A stretch of 47,793 nucleotides of DNA from an uncultured Pseudomonadota bacterium (GTDB lineage: Bacteria > Bdellovibrionota_B > Oligoflexia > Oligoflexales > CAIMVM01). The stretch's first letter is position 1; every line of letters begins with the position of its first letter. The notes under the pieces were generated by a model. It saw only the letters and a program-made list of their open reading frames with translations, did not search any database and had not been told where the DNA came from. Positions 34,606-42,725 of the stretch are shown in pieces. The stretch lies in contig CAIMVM010000088.1 of the NCBI GenBank assembly GCA_903844895.1, positions 1-47,793 of the forward strand, given 5' to 3'. Both the position numbers and the translations under genes were made by a program.

Positions 34606-35151
34606 GTGACAGGCTTCTCAAATGCGAGTTCTAAAAAGTTAGGTTTAGCCCTAGCTGCTCATATTACACATCAACCCGATGCCGTGGAGCTTTTGCAGGC
34701 GGCAACAGCCGAAGGTAATTGGCTCGCCAAAAAACTGAGTAAAAATATATCGTTGCCGAAGCTTCAGTATGCCCCAACCGTCTTGATCGTCGACGATGAA
34801 GTAGAGTTGACAGAAATATACTCTGAATTTCTTATGAGGCATAACTTTAAGACTTTGGTTGCGCACAATTTTAAAGAAGCTTTGGTGAAAATCAATAGTT
34901 GTAGTGAAATCTCGCTCATGATTTTGGATTTGAAACTTCCTGGATATAACGGGCTACAGATTCTAAAAAAACTTGACGAGATGAAACTTATGGTGGGGGT
35001 CCCAAAGTTTTTATGCACGGGGTTTGCAAGTGCTGATCTTGTGACTAAAGGACGCGAACTAGGTGCCGTATATTATTTAGTCAAGCCAGTCAATTATGAT
35101 GATCTTTTGTCTCAAATTCAAAAGTATACCTCACGGAAGGATGCTATATGA
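34606..35151 (+). CDS. Single-domain response regulator
   Basis: The 181-residue protein has about 55 N-terminal residues of helical sequence of unknown role, followed by a receiver domain. Acidic pocket residues are Asp63 and Asp64 (IVDDEVELTEIY), the phosphoacceptor is Asp108 (MILDLKLPG), and Thr138 (LCTGF) and Lys160 (LVKPV) complete the site. There is no output domain. The GTG start has AAGGTGAT before it. Its stop overlaps the ATG of the next gene, a protein with two degenerate receivers and TPRs, so signalling probably passes between them by protein contact. No histidine kinase is nearby. Confidence 0.88.
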   Translation: MTGFSNASSKKLGLALAAHITHQPDAVELLQAATAEGNWLAKKLSKNISLPKLQYAPTVLIVDDEVELTEIYSEFLMRHNFKTLVAHNFKEALVKINSCSEISLMILDLKLPGYNGLQILKKLDEMKLMVGVPKFLCTGFASADLVTKGRELGAVYYLVKPVNYDDLLSQIQKYTSRKDAI

Positions 35152-37229
35152 ATTCCATTATGAATAGGACAGCCTCCATTGCGATTGTCCATCCCACACA
35201 AGTAATAAGGCTGCTAATAAAATCCTCCCTTAAGTCCTTGGGTTTTGAAAAATGTGTTCTTTTTGCAGACTATTCTGCTTGCCTAAGTCAAATGGAAGCA
35301 GAGAAAGTCGATCTTATTCTAGGGACGTTGTCGATTTCTGAAGAAGTTAATGGCCTTCAAGTTCTTGAAGTGATTCTTGACAATTATCAGCTCAGAAATA
35401 CTTATATGGTCTTATTTTTAGATGAGAATGAATCTGAATATGCATTGCCTGCGTTTGGGAGGGGGCTTCTTGACCTAATCGCATCTTGGGGTTCCACAAA
35501 AGAAGAGATGGAAAAAGCTCTAAATGGCATGTTCGAACGTTGGGAAAAGCTAGAATACAATGAACTCTCCATTTCAAGTGTAGGTATTGTGCCTAAACTT
35601 GCGGACTTTCCCGATCGGTTGGAGCAATATTATCGCAAAATTTTGGATTATCGCCATGCTGATGCGAGAATTTTGATGGATCTCGCACTTTTATTACAGA
35701 AAAAAGAAGAGGATTCTGAAGCTGCCGTATTTGCAAAGAAAGCAATACTACTTGATCCCTCACTTCAAGAGGACTGGGGGGGGGCAGACAACCTTGCCTC
35801 GCTAGAACAAGTAAATGTGTTGGGAATTAGTCAAGTCGGTATTTTAGATCCTGACGCGGCTGTGGTCGACATGTTAAAAAAAGGCTTCGAAGAACTTGGC
35901 GCCTCTAATATTCTTGCTTTTACGTCTGCTGCGGAAGCTCTCGAGTGCTTTTCGAGCCAGAGCTTTGACATTATTTTGATGGAATGGAATCTTACAGAAA
36001 TGTCCGGAGGTGCCTTCCTTCAAAGGTTAACCAACGGGCAGACGAATTTATCTCCCATTTTAGTCATGAGTACGGATCTCGATGAAGAAGATCTCGTAGT
36101 ATTGGATGAGTATTTTGTCTATGGACTTCTTAAAAAGCCTTTGACCAAAGAAGCTTGGGTTGCAAAGGTTTCTTGGTCACTTCAGGAAGCAAAAATAACC
36201 AAAGATCCTAAGCTATTGGTTAAGAATCTACGTAATTTAATTTTTACGGGTCGAATTTCAGATGCATCAAAAGAGTTGTCTCACTTAAGAGGCTTAGGAG
36301 CGATTGAACAGGGTTGTATTCTTGAGTTGTCCGCTCAAATTTCCTATGCCGAGAAGAATTTTGAGCAGTGTAAAGAGTTTTGTTTACAGGCATTGTCGGA
36401 GGGTGAGGCAACCATATTTATTTTGTCTCTACTTGCTAAAGCCCTTATGAAGCTTCGCGAGTTCGATGCGGCAATTCGTTGTTTGGATGTCGCAAATACA
36501 ATGGCTCCTGGAAACATTCAGCGACTTTGTATGCTGGCAGAAGGACATTTGGAAACAGGGGAGATGAAAAAAGCCACTGGGGCGATCGAAAGTGCTGCCG
36601 CAATCGATCCAAACAGTGATGAGGTGAAGTCGGCTCGCCTGAAGCAAGAAATGTTGTCAGGCAAGCCTGAAAAAGCAAAAGAACTGATGTCAGGGTTCCA
36701 TGCGCCTCGAAATATTATTTCTTTCATGAATAGCAGGGCCGTTTCATTATCGGTTAGCGGTAAACATGCTGAAAGTATAGCCATTTATGATCAGACCAGT
36801 GCGGCGATTCCGCCCGACCGACTCGATTTGCAAGCGATTGTTTTCTATAATAAAGCATTGGCGCTCGCAAGAGCATCTGACCTAAGCGGATGCGTTACTG
36901 CCTTGACGGAGGCGGAAAAGGGCGCTGACTCCAATTTGCGGCCCCGTGTGAAGTCACTCAAAGTGAGGGCTGTCATGGCCCAAGAACAAAATATTCCCCT
37001 GAAGCTAAACGAAGTTTCTAAGGTAGTAAATCTTTCCCATTCTGAAATCGATAGTCGCATGCATCAATATGCTTCCAACCTTAAGATTCAGGCTGGAGAG
37101 TTAAGCTCTTTTGGGATTTTAGAAGCGCAGTCTGACACTTCAGCAATTTCTGATAAACTTTCGAAAGTTGCCTTTAAGTCGCGAGGCACTATTAACCGTG
37201 ATGAGATAGTAAAGCAAAACGTCTCCTGA
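35148..37229 (+). CDS. Double pseudo-receiver/TPR protein
   Basis: A 693-residue cytoplasmic protein starts with a degenerate receiver (about 8-130) whose phosphoacceptor position is Thr60 instead of Asp. A helical segment follows. A second receiver (about 225-345) has Glu279 at the phosphoacceptor position in DIILMEWNL and retains the Lys-Pro motif LLKKPL. About seven tetratricopeptide-like repeats span roughly 355-620 (KNFEQCKEFCLQALSEGEA, KLREFDAAIRCLDVANTMAP, HAESIAIYDQTSAAIPPD). Such proteins are scaffolds. Glu in place of Asp may lock the domain in an active-like state. The ATG overlaps the preceding TGA. A GTCTCC/GGAGAC hairpin spans its stop codon. Confidence 0.85.
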   Translation: MNSIMNRTASIAIVHPTQVIRLLIKSSLKSLGFEKCVLFADYSACLSQMEAEKVDLILGTLSISEEVNGLQVLEVILDNYQLRNTYMVLFLDENESEYALPAFGRGLLDLIASWGSTKEEMEKALNGMFERWEKLEYNELSISSVGIVPKLADFPDRLEQYYRKILDYRHADARILMDLALLLQKKEEDSEAAVFAKKAILLDPSLQEDWGGADNLASLEQVNVLGISQVGILDPDAAVVDMLKKGFEELGASNILAFTSAAEALECFSSQSFDIILMEWNLTEMSGGAFLQRLTNGQTNLSPILVMSTDLDEEDLVVLDEYFVYGLLKKPLTKEAWVAKVSWSLQEAKITKDPKLLVKNLRNLIFTGRISDASKELSHLRGLGAIEQGCILELSAQISYAEKNFEQCKEFCLQALSEGEATIFILSLLAKALMKLREFDAAIRCLDVANTMAPGNIQRLCMLAEGHLETGEMKKATGAIESAAAIDPNSDEVKSARLKQEMLSGKPEKAKELMSGFHAPRNIISFMNSRAVSLSVSGKHAESIAIYDQTSAAIPPDRLDLQAIVFYNKALALARASDLSGCVTALTEAEKGADSNLRPRVKSLKVRAVMAQEQNIPLKLNEVSKVVNLSHSEIDSRMHQYASNLKIQAGELSSFGILEAQSDTSAISDKLSKVAFKSRGTINRDEIVKQNVS

Positions 37230-37252
37230 TTTTGCGGGAGACTTATTAAACT

Positions 37253-37285
37253 CCTTTTAGAGACCTTTTAGAGACCTTTTAGAGA
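37253..37285. repeat. 11-bp tandem repeat, three exact copies
   Basis: CCTTTTAGAGA is repeated exactly at 37253-37263, 37264-37274 and 37275-37285. The array starts 23 bases after the stop of the TPR/receiver protein gene. It is one of several short arrays at gene 3' ends here. Confidence 0.9.
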
Positions 37286-37360
37286 CATTAGCAGCCAACC
37301 TCAAGAAAATTCTTGCCTAATCCTTCTTAGGACTAGAAGTTGATTATTGTTTTTCTTTGA

Positions 37361-37510
37361 AGTTCAAAACCGACAGATGGCGAGGACGCCTTAAAAAAGA
37401 CAGGGCTAAAGCAGGGCGTGGAAATTAGGGTTCCTTCCCATGCCAAGCAGCATGAGTCTACATGGACTTTAAGTGTGCTGACGCAGGAAAATACTCCAGA
37501 TAGTACCTGA
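37361..37510 (+). pseudogene. C-terminal gene fragment, 49 codons
   Basis: A frame bounded by an upstream stop at 37358 reads KPTDGEDALKKTGLKQGVEI and then TWTLSVLTQENTPDS before a TGA. The composition and beta-strand pattern are those of the end of an extracytoplasmic beta-sandwich protein. There is no start codon. This suggests the remnant of a deleted or frameshifted gene. Apart from the tandem repeat and this fragment, the 37230-37713 gap shows nothing. Confidence 0.35.
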
Positions 37511-37713
37511 TTCGCATGCATTCCAAGAGCTTTTCTTGCTTAAAAAACGTCTCTTTAGGATGGGACTCATCTGCGGATTGACATCTTCAATTGTCAAAGG
37601 CGAGCCGTCTTGTTATGTTGGCTAGAGGCCAGGGGATACTATTGAGCTAAGATATCAATTTGCTATAAAAATGGCTTTAACTGTAATTGACTGTAATGAG
37701 AGAGGCGGCACCG

Positions 37714-38199
37714 GTGATTCGAATTATAGTGACAGGGGGAACTTTTGATAAAGAGTATAATGAATTAGCTGGTGAGCTCTTTTTTAGGGACACTCATATT
37801 CCTGAAATGCTAGCGATAGGGCGTAGTGATTTGCCTGTGAGGGTGGAAAAACTTATGATGCTTGATAGTCTTCATATGACCGATGATCATCGTAGTACAA
37901 TTTTGAAAGCCTGCAGTGATTGCGCAGAATCTAAAGTTATTATTACCCACGGTACCGATACAATGGAAGACACTGCCAAGACCTTGGGTGCGGCTCAGTT
38001 AAATAAGACCATTGTTTTGACCGGAGCCATGATTCCTTATAGATTCGCCAATTCAGATGGGCCTTTTAATTTAGGGGCGTCCATTGGTTTTGTTCAATCT
38101 CTACCCACAGGTGTTTACATTACCATGAATGGCCGATGCTTTCCTTGGAACCGTGTTCGAAAAAATAGACAAACGGGGCGGTTTGAATCCATACCCTGA
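37714..38199 (+). CDS. Single-domain asparaginase-like protein
   Basis: The protein of about 161 residues corresponds only to the N-terminal half of type I/II L-asparaginase. It has IRIIVTGGTFDKEY with the first catalytic Thr, and KVIITHGTDTMEDTAKTL with the second Thr-Asp pair. KTIVLTGAMIPYRFANSDG follows, with the expected Lys position (usually TGAM after a short strand). It ends soon after, without the C-terminal domain. Short proteins of this kind recur in bacteria as asparaginase domain-containing proteins, so this is probably not a truncation. The GTG start has AGAGAGG eight bases upstream; TTG 37687 and ATG 37696 are alternatives. There is no signal peptide. Confidence 0.82.
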   Translation: MIRIIVTGGTFDKEYNELAGELFFRDTHIPEMLAIGRSDLPVRVEKLMMLDSLHMTDDHRSTILKACSDCAESKVIITHGTDTMEDTAKTLGAAQLNKTIVLTGAMIPYRFANSDGPFNLGASIGFVQSLPTGVYITMNGRCFPWNRVRKNRQTGRFESIP

Positions 38200-38561
38200 G
38201 CAAGGTTTTTTGAATTTATTCCTCGTGCTTTTTGGGCTCTGGCCTAAGATAAAGCCTGAACGCGTCCAGAACTAAAAACTATACCCTGTCTAGGTTTGCG
38301 CTTAGGTGGCTTTTTAGAGTTGCAGGCAGTGAGGATCTGTTTATAGGGTCTTTCTGTTTCGTGTGAGTAAGGAAAATTCCGTGACGGAAATTTGCTTAAA
38401 TGTTGTGCTGAATGAGTATTTTTGTGCAGACAGGATCCTTTGGGGACAGGTGGCTCGAATTCACTTGGCAGGGCTTTAGCGATCCTATTTTGGTAATTGT
38501 GTGTTAAGATAAAGGATATTAACTTTTATATATTAACTTTTATGGAATGGCGGACTTTTTT
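38200..38561. other. Intergenic region upstream of fadD
   Basis: No gene is recognised. A frame without a usable start (38333-38479) gives 48 protein-like residues including CLNVVLNEYFCADRILWG. A TTCCG/CGGAA hairpin lies at about 38377-38389. A 14-bp direct repeat, TATTAACTTTTATA then TATTAACTTTTATG, occupies 38517-38544 just before the fadD start. Confidence 0.5.
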
Positions 38562-40220
38562 ATGACAACCAAGCCTTGGCTTAAGCATTATCAACCCGGT
38601 GTGCCACATGAAATCAATCTTTCTACTTATGCCTCCGTTGCGGAGATTTTTGATGTGTCATGTAGGCGCTATCAGTCAGCCCCGTCATTTTATTGTATGG
38701 GCACAAGTATCTCCTATGAGGACTTGCATTCTTATGCCACCCAGTTTGGTTCGTATTTGACAAATGATCTTAAGTTAGTAAAAGGCAGCAGAGTGGCAAT
38801 TATGATGCCGAATCTGTTGCAATATCCCATAGCCTTGTTTGGTGCCTTGAAAGCTGGAATGATTGTGGTTAATGTGAATCCACTATATACCCCAAGAGAG
38901 CTCGAGCATCAACTCGTCGATTCTGGTGCTGAAACTATCGTTATATTAGAAAACTTTGCTCATACCCTTCAGTCCGTCATTAAGAAAACTAAAGTAAAGC
39001 ATGTAGTTCTGACGTCAATCGGTGAAATGCACTCTTTATTTAAGAGAAATATTCTCGACTTTGTTATTAGAAACGTAAAAAAGATGGTACCACCATTTGA
39101 ACTTGATCAAAGTATTAGGCTGAGAGATGCCCTGTCAATGGGAGCAAGAAAAGATTTTATCCCAGCTAAATTGAATCATGAGGATATCGCATTCTTGCAG
39201 TATACGGGTGGAACAACAGGGGTTTCTAAAGGTGCTATGTTGACCCACGGAAACATTGTTGCCAATGTGCTGCAAGCAGGTGCTTGGGTTCATCCGATAA
39301 TGGGAGATGGGCGAGAAATTGTCATAACTGCTCTTCCGCTGTACCATATATTTTCCCTTACTGCTAATTGTCTCCTTTTCATGGCTATTGGTGGAAAAAA
39401 TATTTTAATTACAAATCCTCGAGATATTCCCGGATTTATCAAAGAACTTCGCAAACACCGTTTTTCGGCCTTTACGGGGATCAATACATTGTTCAATGCC
39501 CTCATGAATAACAGTGAATTTGCTACGCTAGACTTTTCTAGTTTTAAACTCGCGCTTGGTGGCGGTATGGCAGTCCAAAAAGCTGTGGCTGATAAATGGC
39601 ATAAGACTACTGGGGTAGTTTTAATTCAAGCTTATGGACTTACAGAAACGTCACCTGCTGTAGCCATTAATCCCATGAATTCCTCGTCATTTACTGGAGC
39701 CATCGGTCTACCCATTAGCTCCACCGATGTTCGTATTCTTGACGATCAAGAAAAAGAAGTCCCCCAGGGTCAAGCTGGTGAGTTGTGCATTCGAGGCCCG
39801 CAGGTAATGGCGGGCTATTGGAATCGGCCAGATGAGACAGCGAAAGTTATGACAGCCGACGGATGGTTAAAAACGGGAGACATCGCTAGTTGTGATGAAG
39901 AGGGCCTTTTACGAATCGTAGATCGAAAGAAAGACATGATTTTGGTTTCAGGTTTTAATGTCTATCCCAATGAAATTGAAGATGTAGTGGCTCTACACTC
40001 CAAGGTTTTAGAAGTGGCAGCGGTTGGTGTTGCCAATGAAAAGTCTGGTGAAGTTGTAAAAGTCTTTGTCGTGAAGAGACAAGAAAATTTGACTGAAGAA
40101 GAGGTAATCGCTCATTGCCGGGAACATTTAACGGGCTATAAGGTTCCTAAATTTGTCGAATTCCGTCACGATCTTCCTAAGACGAACGTAGGAAAAATAT
40201 TGCGTCGCGAGCTCCGATAG
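38562..40220 (+). CDS. fadD: Long-chain acyl-CoA synthetase (FadD)
   Basis: This is an adenylate-forming enzyme of about 552 residues, similar to E. coli FadD throughout. MMPNLLQYPIALFGALKAGM and VNVNPLYTPRELEHQLVDSG are nearly identical stretches. The P-loop is YTGGTTGVSKGAM, the A5 region is GYGLTE-like (QAYGLTETSPAV), and WLKTGDIASCDEEG and RKKDMILVSGFNVYPNEIE belong to the hinge and C-domain, with the catalytic Lys in GKILRREL. It activates long-chain fatty acids at the inner membrane for beta-oxidation or phospholipid synthesis. The ATG at 38562 matches the family start better than 38547. Neither has a strong binding site. Confidence 0.93.
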   Translation: MTTKPWLKHYQPGVPHEINLSTYASVAEIFDVSCRRYQSAPSFYCMGTSISYEDLHSYATQFGSYLTNDLKLVKGSRVAIMMPNLLQYPIALFGALKAGMIVVNVNPLYTPRELEHQLVDSGAETIVILENFAHTLQSVIKKTKVKHVVLTSIGEMHSLFKRNILDFVIRNVKKMVPPFELDQSIRLRDALSMGARKDFIPAKLNHEDIAFLQYTGGTTGVSKGAMLTHGNIVANVLQAGAWVHPIMGDGREIVITALPLYHIFSLTANCLLFMAIGGKNILITNPRDIPGFIKELRKHRFSAFTGINTLFNALMNNSEFATLDFSSFKLALGGGMAVQKAVADKWHKTTGVVLIQAYGLTETSPAVAINPMNSSSFTGAIGLPISSTDVRILDDQEKEVPQGQAGELCIRGPQVMAGYWNRPDETAKVMTADGWLKTGDIASCDEEGLLRIVDRKKDMILVSGFNVYPNEIEDVVALHSKVLEVAAVGVANEKSGEVVKVFVVKRQENLTEEEVIAHCREHLTGYKVPKFVEFRHDLPKTNVGKILRRELR

Positions 40221-40246
40221 TTGGAACCTGTACTTCTATGCTGCCT

Positions 40247-41785
40247 TTAAGCTCTCATTCTGTCTTCAAAGGCGGTGAGAGCTACTTTGGCTCCATCTCC
40301 CATGGCGATGATGATTTGCTTGAATGGTGAGGTAGAAACATCACCTGCTGCATAAATGCCTTTTTTGTTTGTGCGTCCTTTGGGGTCTACAACGATCTCG
40401 CCAGCAGGGTTAAGTTCTACCAGGTTCTTAACAAAGGAGCTGTTGGGGGAAAGCCCTATTTGGACAAATATTCCATCTAGAACTTCTTTTTCCTTTGCGC
40501 CAGAGATGCGTTCTTCATAGATCAATGCAGTTACATGGTGTCCGTTACCTTCCACCGAATCGATTTTAACCTGGGTCCGAATCATGACATTAGGAATAGA
40601 TTTTAGTTTATCGACTAAAACTTTGTCGGCCTTGAGAGCGTCCATATACTCGAATAAAACAACCTCTCGGCAAATACCACTCAAGTCAATGGCAGCTTCA
40701 ACTCCTGAATTTCCTCCGCCAATCACAGCAACTTTTTTATCTTTAAAGTAGGGGCCATCACAGTGCGGACAAAAGGCGACCCCGCGGCCGATATATTCCT
40801 TTTCTCCTGGCACTCCTAGCTGTCTCCACTGAGCTCCAGTAGCAATAATAATAGACGAAGCTTTAAGGACCTCTGAAGACGTCAGAGTGATGGAATGATC
40901 TGCTTCAGATATGGATTCGACGCGACGATTTTCAAGTACTTGAATCGGGTAGTTTTTCATATGATCAGAAAGTTTAGCGGTGAGTTCAGCTCCCTCGGTA
41001 TAGGATACTGAGATAAGATTTTCGATTCCCTTGGTGTCTGCTACTTGTCCGCCAATTTTTTCGGCGATTAGGATGGTTTTTAGTCCTTTTCTCGCGGAAT
41101 AAATGGCGGCGCTCACTCCTGCGGGGCCTGCACCGACTACGGCGACGTCAAATTGGCCATGATCTGCTATTTGAGCTTGCTCTTTTTTTCCCAAGTGAAG
41201 CTCGAGCTTTTCTACTAATTCTAAAAAGCTGGCTCGACCCGAATGAATGAGTTTGCCTTCTATAAAAACGGCAGGCACCCCGGCGACTTTCAGACGTTTT
41301 ACTTCGTCCTCGACCAATCCTCCGTCTACCATTTCATGGATAATATCTTCACCAAACAAAGCGATTTGATTTATAGATTGAACGATTTCAGGACAGACTT
41401 CGCATGTAAGAGAAATATAGGTCGAAATCTTCACAGGTCCTTTGATGTTTTTAATGCGGCGTTGAAGGAGTTCATCTGGGAGTTTGCCTGTACCATCAGT
41501 ATTTAAAATAGCAAGAATGAAAGAAGTAAACTCGTGTCCGTTAGGGATTCCTCGAAACTCAATACCTGTGCGTATCTCATTCTTTAGGATTCGGAACGTA
41601 GGTACAGGGGCTATGCTAGATTCACGTTCTACGGTGATTTGAGGCGACGCGTTAGCTACGTCTGAAAGTAGCTCTAAAAGTTCCGCCTGCAAGGGATGTT
41701 CCGACTCATTTACTTGGAGTGTTATTTTGGCTTTAAGTCCAGCCAAGACTTCTTTAAGTTGCTGAGATGTGGATGAATCTAACAT
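40247..41785 (-). CDS. ahpF: Alkyl hydroperoxide reductase subunit F
   Basis: This 512-residue flavoprotein disulfide reductase regenerates AhpC. Two N-terminal thioredoxin folds carry the redox pair Cys128-Cys131 (TCEVCPEIV). The thioredoxin-reductase part has the FAD motif VAVVGAGPAGVSAAIYSARKG near 214, the active pair Cys339-Cys342 (FCPHCDGP), the NADH-binding motif VAVIGGGNSGVEAAIDL and the C-terminal FAD contact GIYAAGDVSTSPFKQ. Its length matches E. coli AhpF. The ATG follows AGGAGG. It lies 79 bases downstream of ahpC on the same strand and forms a functional pair with it. Confidence 0.95.
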   Translation of the reverse strand: MLDSSTSQQLKEVLAGLKAKITLQVNESEHPLQAELLELLSDVANASPQITVERESSIAPVPTFRILKNEIRTGIEFRGIPNGHEFTSFILAILNTDGTGKLPDELLQRRIKNIKGPVKISTYISLTCEVCPEIVQSINQIALFGEDIIHEMVDGGLVEDEVKRLKVAGVPAVFIEGKLIHSGRASFLELVEKLELHLGKKEQAQIADHGQFDVAVVGAGPAGVSAAIYSARKGLKTILIAEKIGGQVADTKGIENLISVSYTEGAELTAKLSDHMKNYPIQVLENRRVESISEADHSITLTSSEVLKASSIIIATGAQWRQLGVPGEKEYIGRGVAFCPHCDGPYFKDKKVAVIGGGNSGVEAAIDLSGICREVVLFEYMDALKADKVLVDKLKSIPNVMIRTQVKIDSVEGNGHHVTALIYEERISGAKEKEVLDGIFVQIGLSPNSSFVKNLVELNPAGEIVVDPKGRTNKKGIYAAGDVSTSPFKQIIIAMGDGAKVALTAFEDRMRA

Positions 41786-41864
41786 AGTATCCTCCTGTTT
41801 TTGTAGTGCGGTGCAACTGACCCTAAAATGCTTTCTGAGGGCTTTGAAAATCTAATGATATCTC

Positions 41865-42431
41865 TTAGATTTTTCCTACAAGATTCAGGCCTGGCTTAAG
41901 AGTTTCTTTTCCTGGTTGCCATTTAGCAGGGCAAACATCATTGGGGTGATTGGCGACAAAAATAGCTGCCGTAGTCTTTCTTAAGGTTTCCTCGGCATTT
42001 CTGCCAATGCCATTATCATTGATTTCTGCGAGCTTGATGTGACCTTCAGGATTCACTAGAAAAGTGCCTCGATAAGCAAGACCTTCCTCTTCAATATGAA
42101 CTCCAAATGCCCTAGTGAGAGTTCCCGTCGGGTCAGCAAGCATAGGGTACTTGATTTTCTTTATGGTTTCGGAAGTGTCGTGCCAAGCTTTGTGAACGAA
42201 GTGGGTGTCCGTAGAAATCGAATAGATTTCCACACCAAGCTTTTTAAATTCTTCATATTTATCTGCCATATCACCTAGTTCAGTAGGACAAACAAATGTA
42301 AAATCAGCAGGGTAGAAAAATAGGATCGACCATTTGCCTGCTAGGTCTTTATTGGTGACGGTTTTGAACTGTTCATTGTGGTAAGCCTGAACTTTGAATT
42401 CTGGAAGCTTGGAATTGATGATACTTGACAT
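41865..42431 (-). CDS. ahpC: Peroxiredoxin AhpC
   Basis: This typical two-Cys peroxiredoxin of 188 residues reduces hydrogen peroxide and organic hydroperoxides. The peroxidatic cysteine is Cys48 in FYPADFTFVCPTELGDMAD and the resolving cysteine is Cys167 in NDVCPAKW. YRGTFLVNPEG and the catalytic Arg region are intact. The ATG follows AGGAG. ahpF downstream supplies electrons. The upstream region holds a consensus -10 inside a PerR-like palindrome, which suggests peroxide-responsive control. Confidence 0.96.
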   Translation of the reverse strand: MSSIINSKLPEFKVQAYHNEQFKTVTNKDLAGKWSILFFYPADFTFVCPTELGDMADKYEEFKKLGVEIYSISTDTHFVHKAWHDTSETIKKIKYPMLADPTGTLTRAFGVHIEEEGLAYRGTFLVNPEGHIKLAEINDNGIGRNAEETLRKTTAAIFVANHPNDVCPAKWQPGKETLKPGLNLVGKI

Positions 42432-42512
42432 AGCATTCTCCTAAATGTTTGTTTTTGGGGAGGGCTAATCCTCCAACCTATGAAGAGAGTATCGCCTTTT
42501 AGCGACATAAAG

Positions 42513-42552
42513 TAAAATTGATTATAAAAACCAATCGATAGGAAAAAGCTAT
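42513..42552 (-). promoter_or_regulatory. ahpC promoter with PerR-like box and OxyR-like half site
   Basis: On the minus strand CTTTTT (42543-42548) and a perfect TATAAT (42521-42526) are 16 bases apart. The 15 bases 42513-42527 match the PerR consensus TTATAATNATTATAA at 11 of 14 defined positions, with one half perfect, and overlap the -10. ATAG-N7-CTAT at 42538-42552, the spacing of one OxyR half site, overlaps the -35. Which regulator is used cannot be decided from sequence alone. Confidence 0.45.
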
Positions 42553-42594
42553 TAAGTAACCGCCTGATACTCCTGGGATTTCTTAAGGCTTCAA

Positions 42595-42620
42595 GGGCGG
42601 AGCAGGAGACTTGAACTCAG
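42595..42620 (-). other. tRNA 3'-end-like fragment
   Basis: The minus strand reads GAGTTCAAGTCTCCTGCTCC and then GCCC, resembling a T-loop followed by an acceptor strand. Only three of five T-stem pairs form and no matching 5' acceptor strand exists about 70 bases upstream, so it is not a functional tRNA. It could be a leftover attachment-site fragment or chance. Confidence 0.2.
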
Positions 42621-42725
42621 GTAACTAAGAGTAAAAGGGTACCTCCTCAAATTGCTCTTAAGGTTAAAAACTGGGCACCGATACGAAGTGAGTCCCTCTA
42701 GGGGAGTCTTTCGGAAAGTGAGGCT

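Noticed and set aside
37333-37521. 62-codon minus-strand open frame
   Set aside because: The opposite strand gives a more protein-like frame; the Cys/Ser-rich translation looks like a shadow.
38371-38392. Hairpin as terminator of the asparaginase-like gene
   Set aside because: It is 170 bases downstream and no T run follows it.
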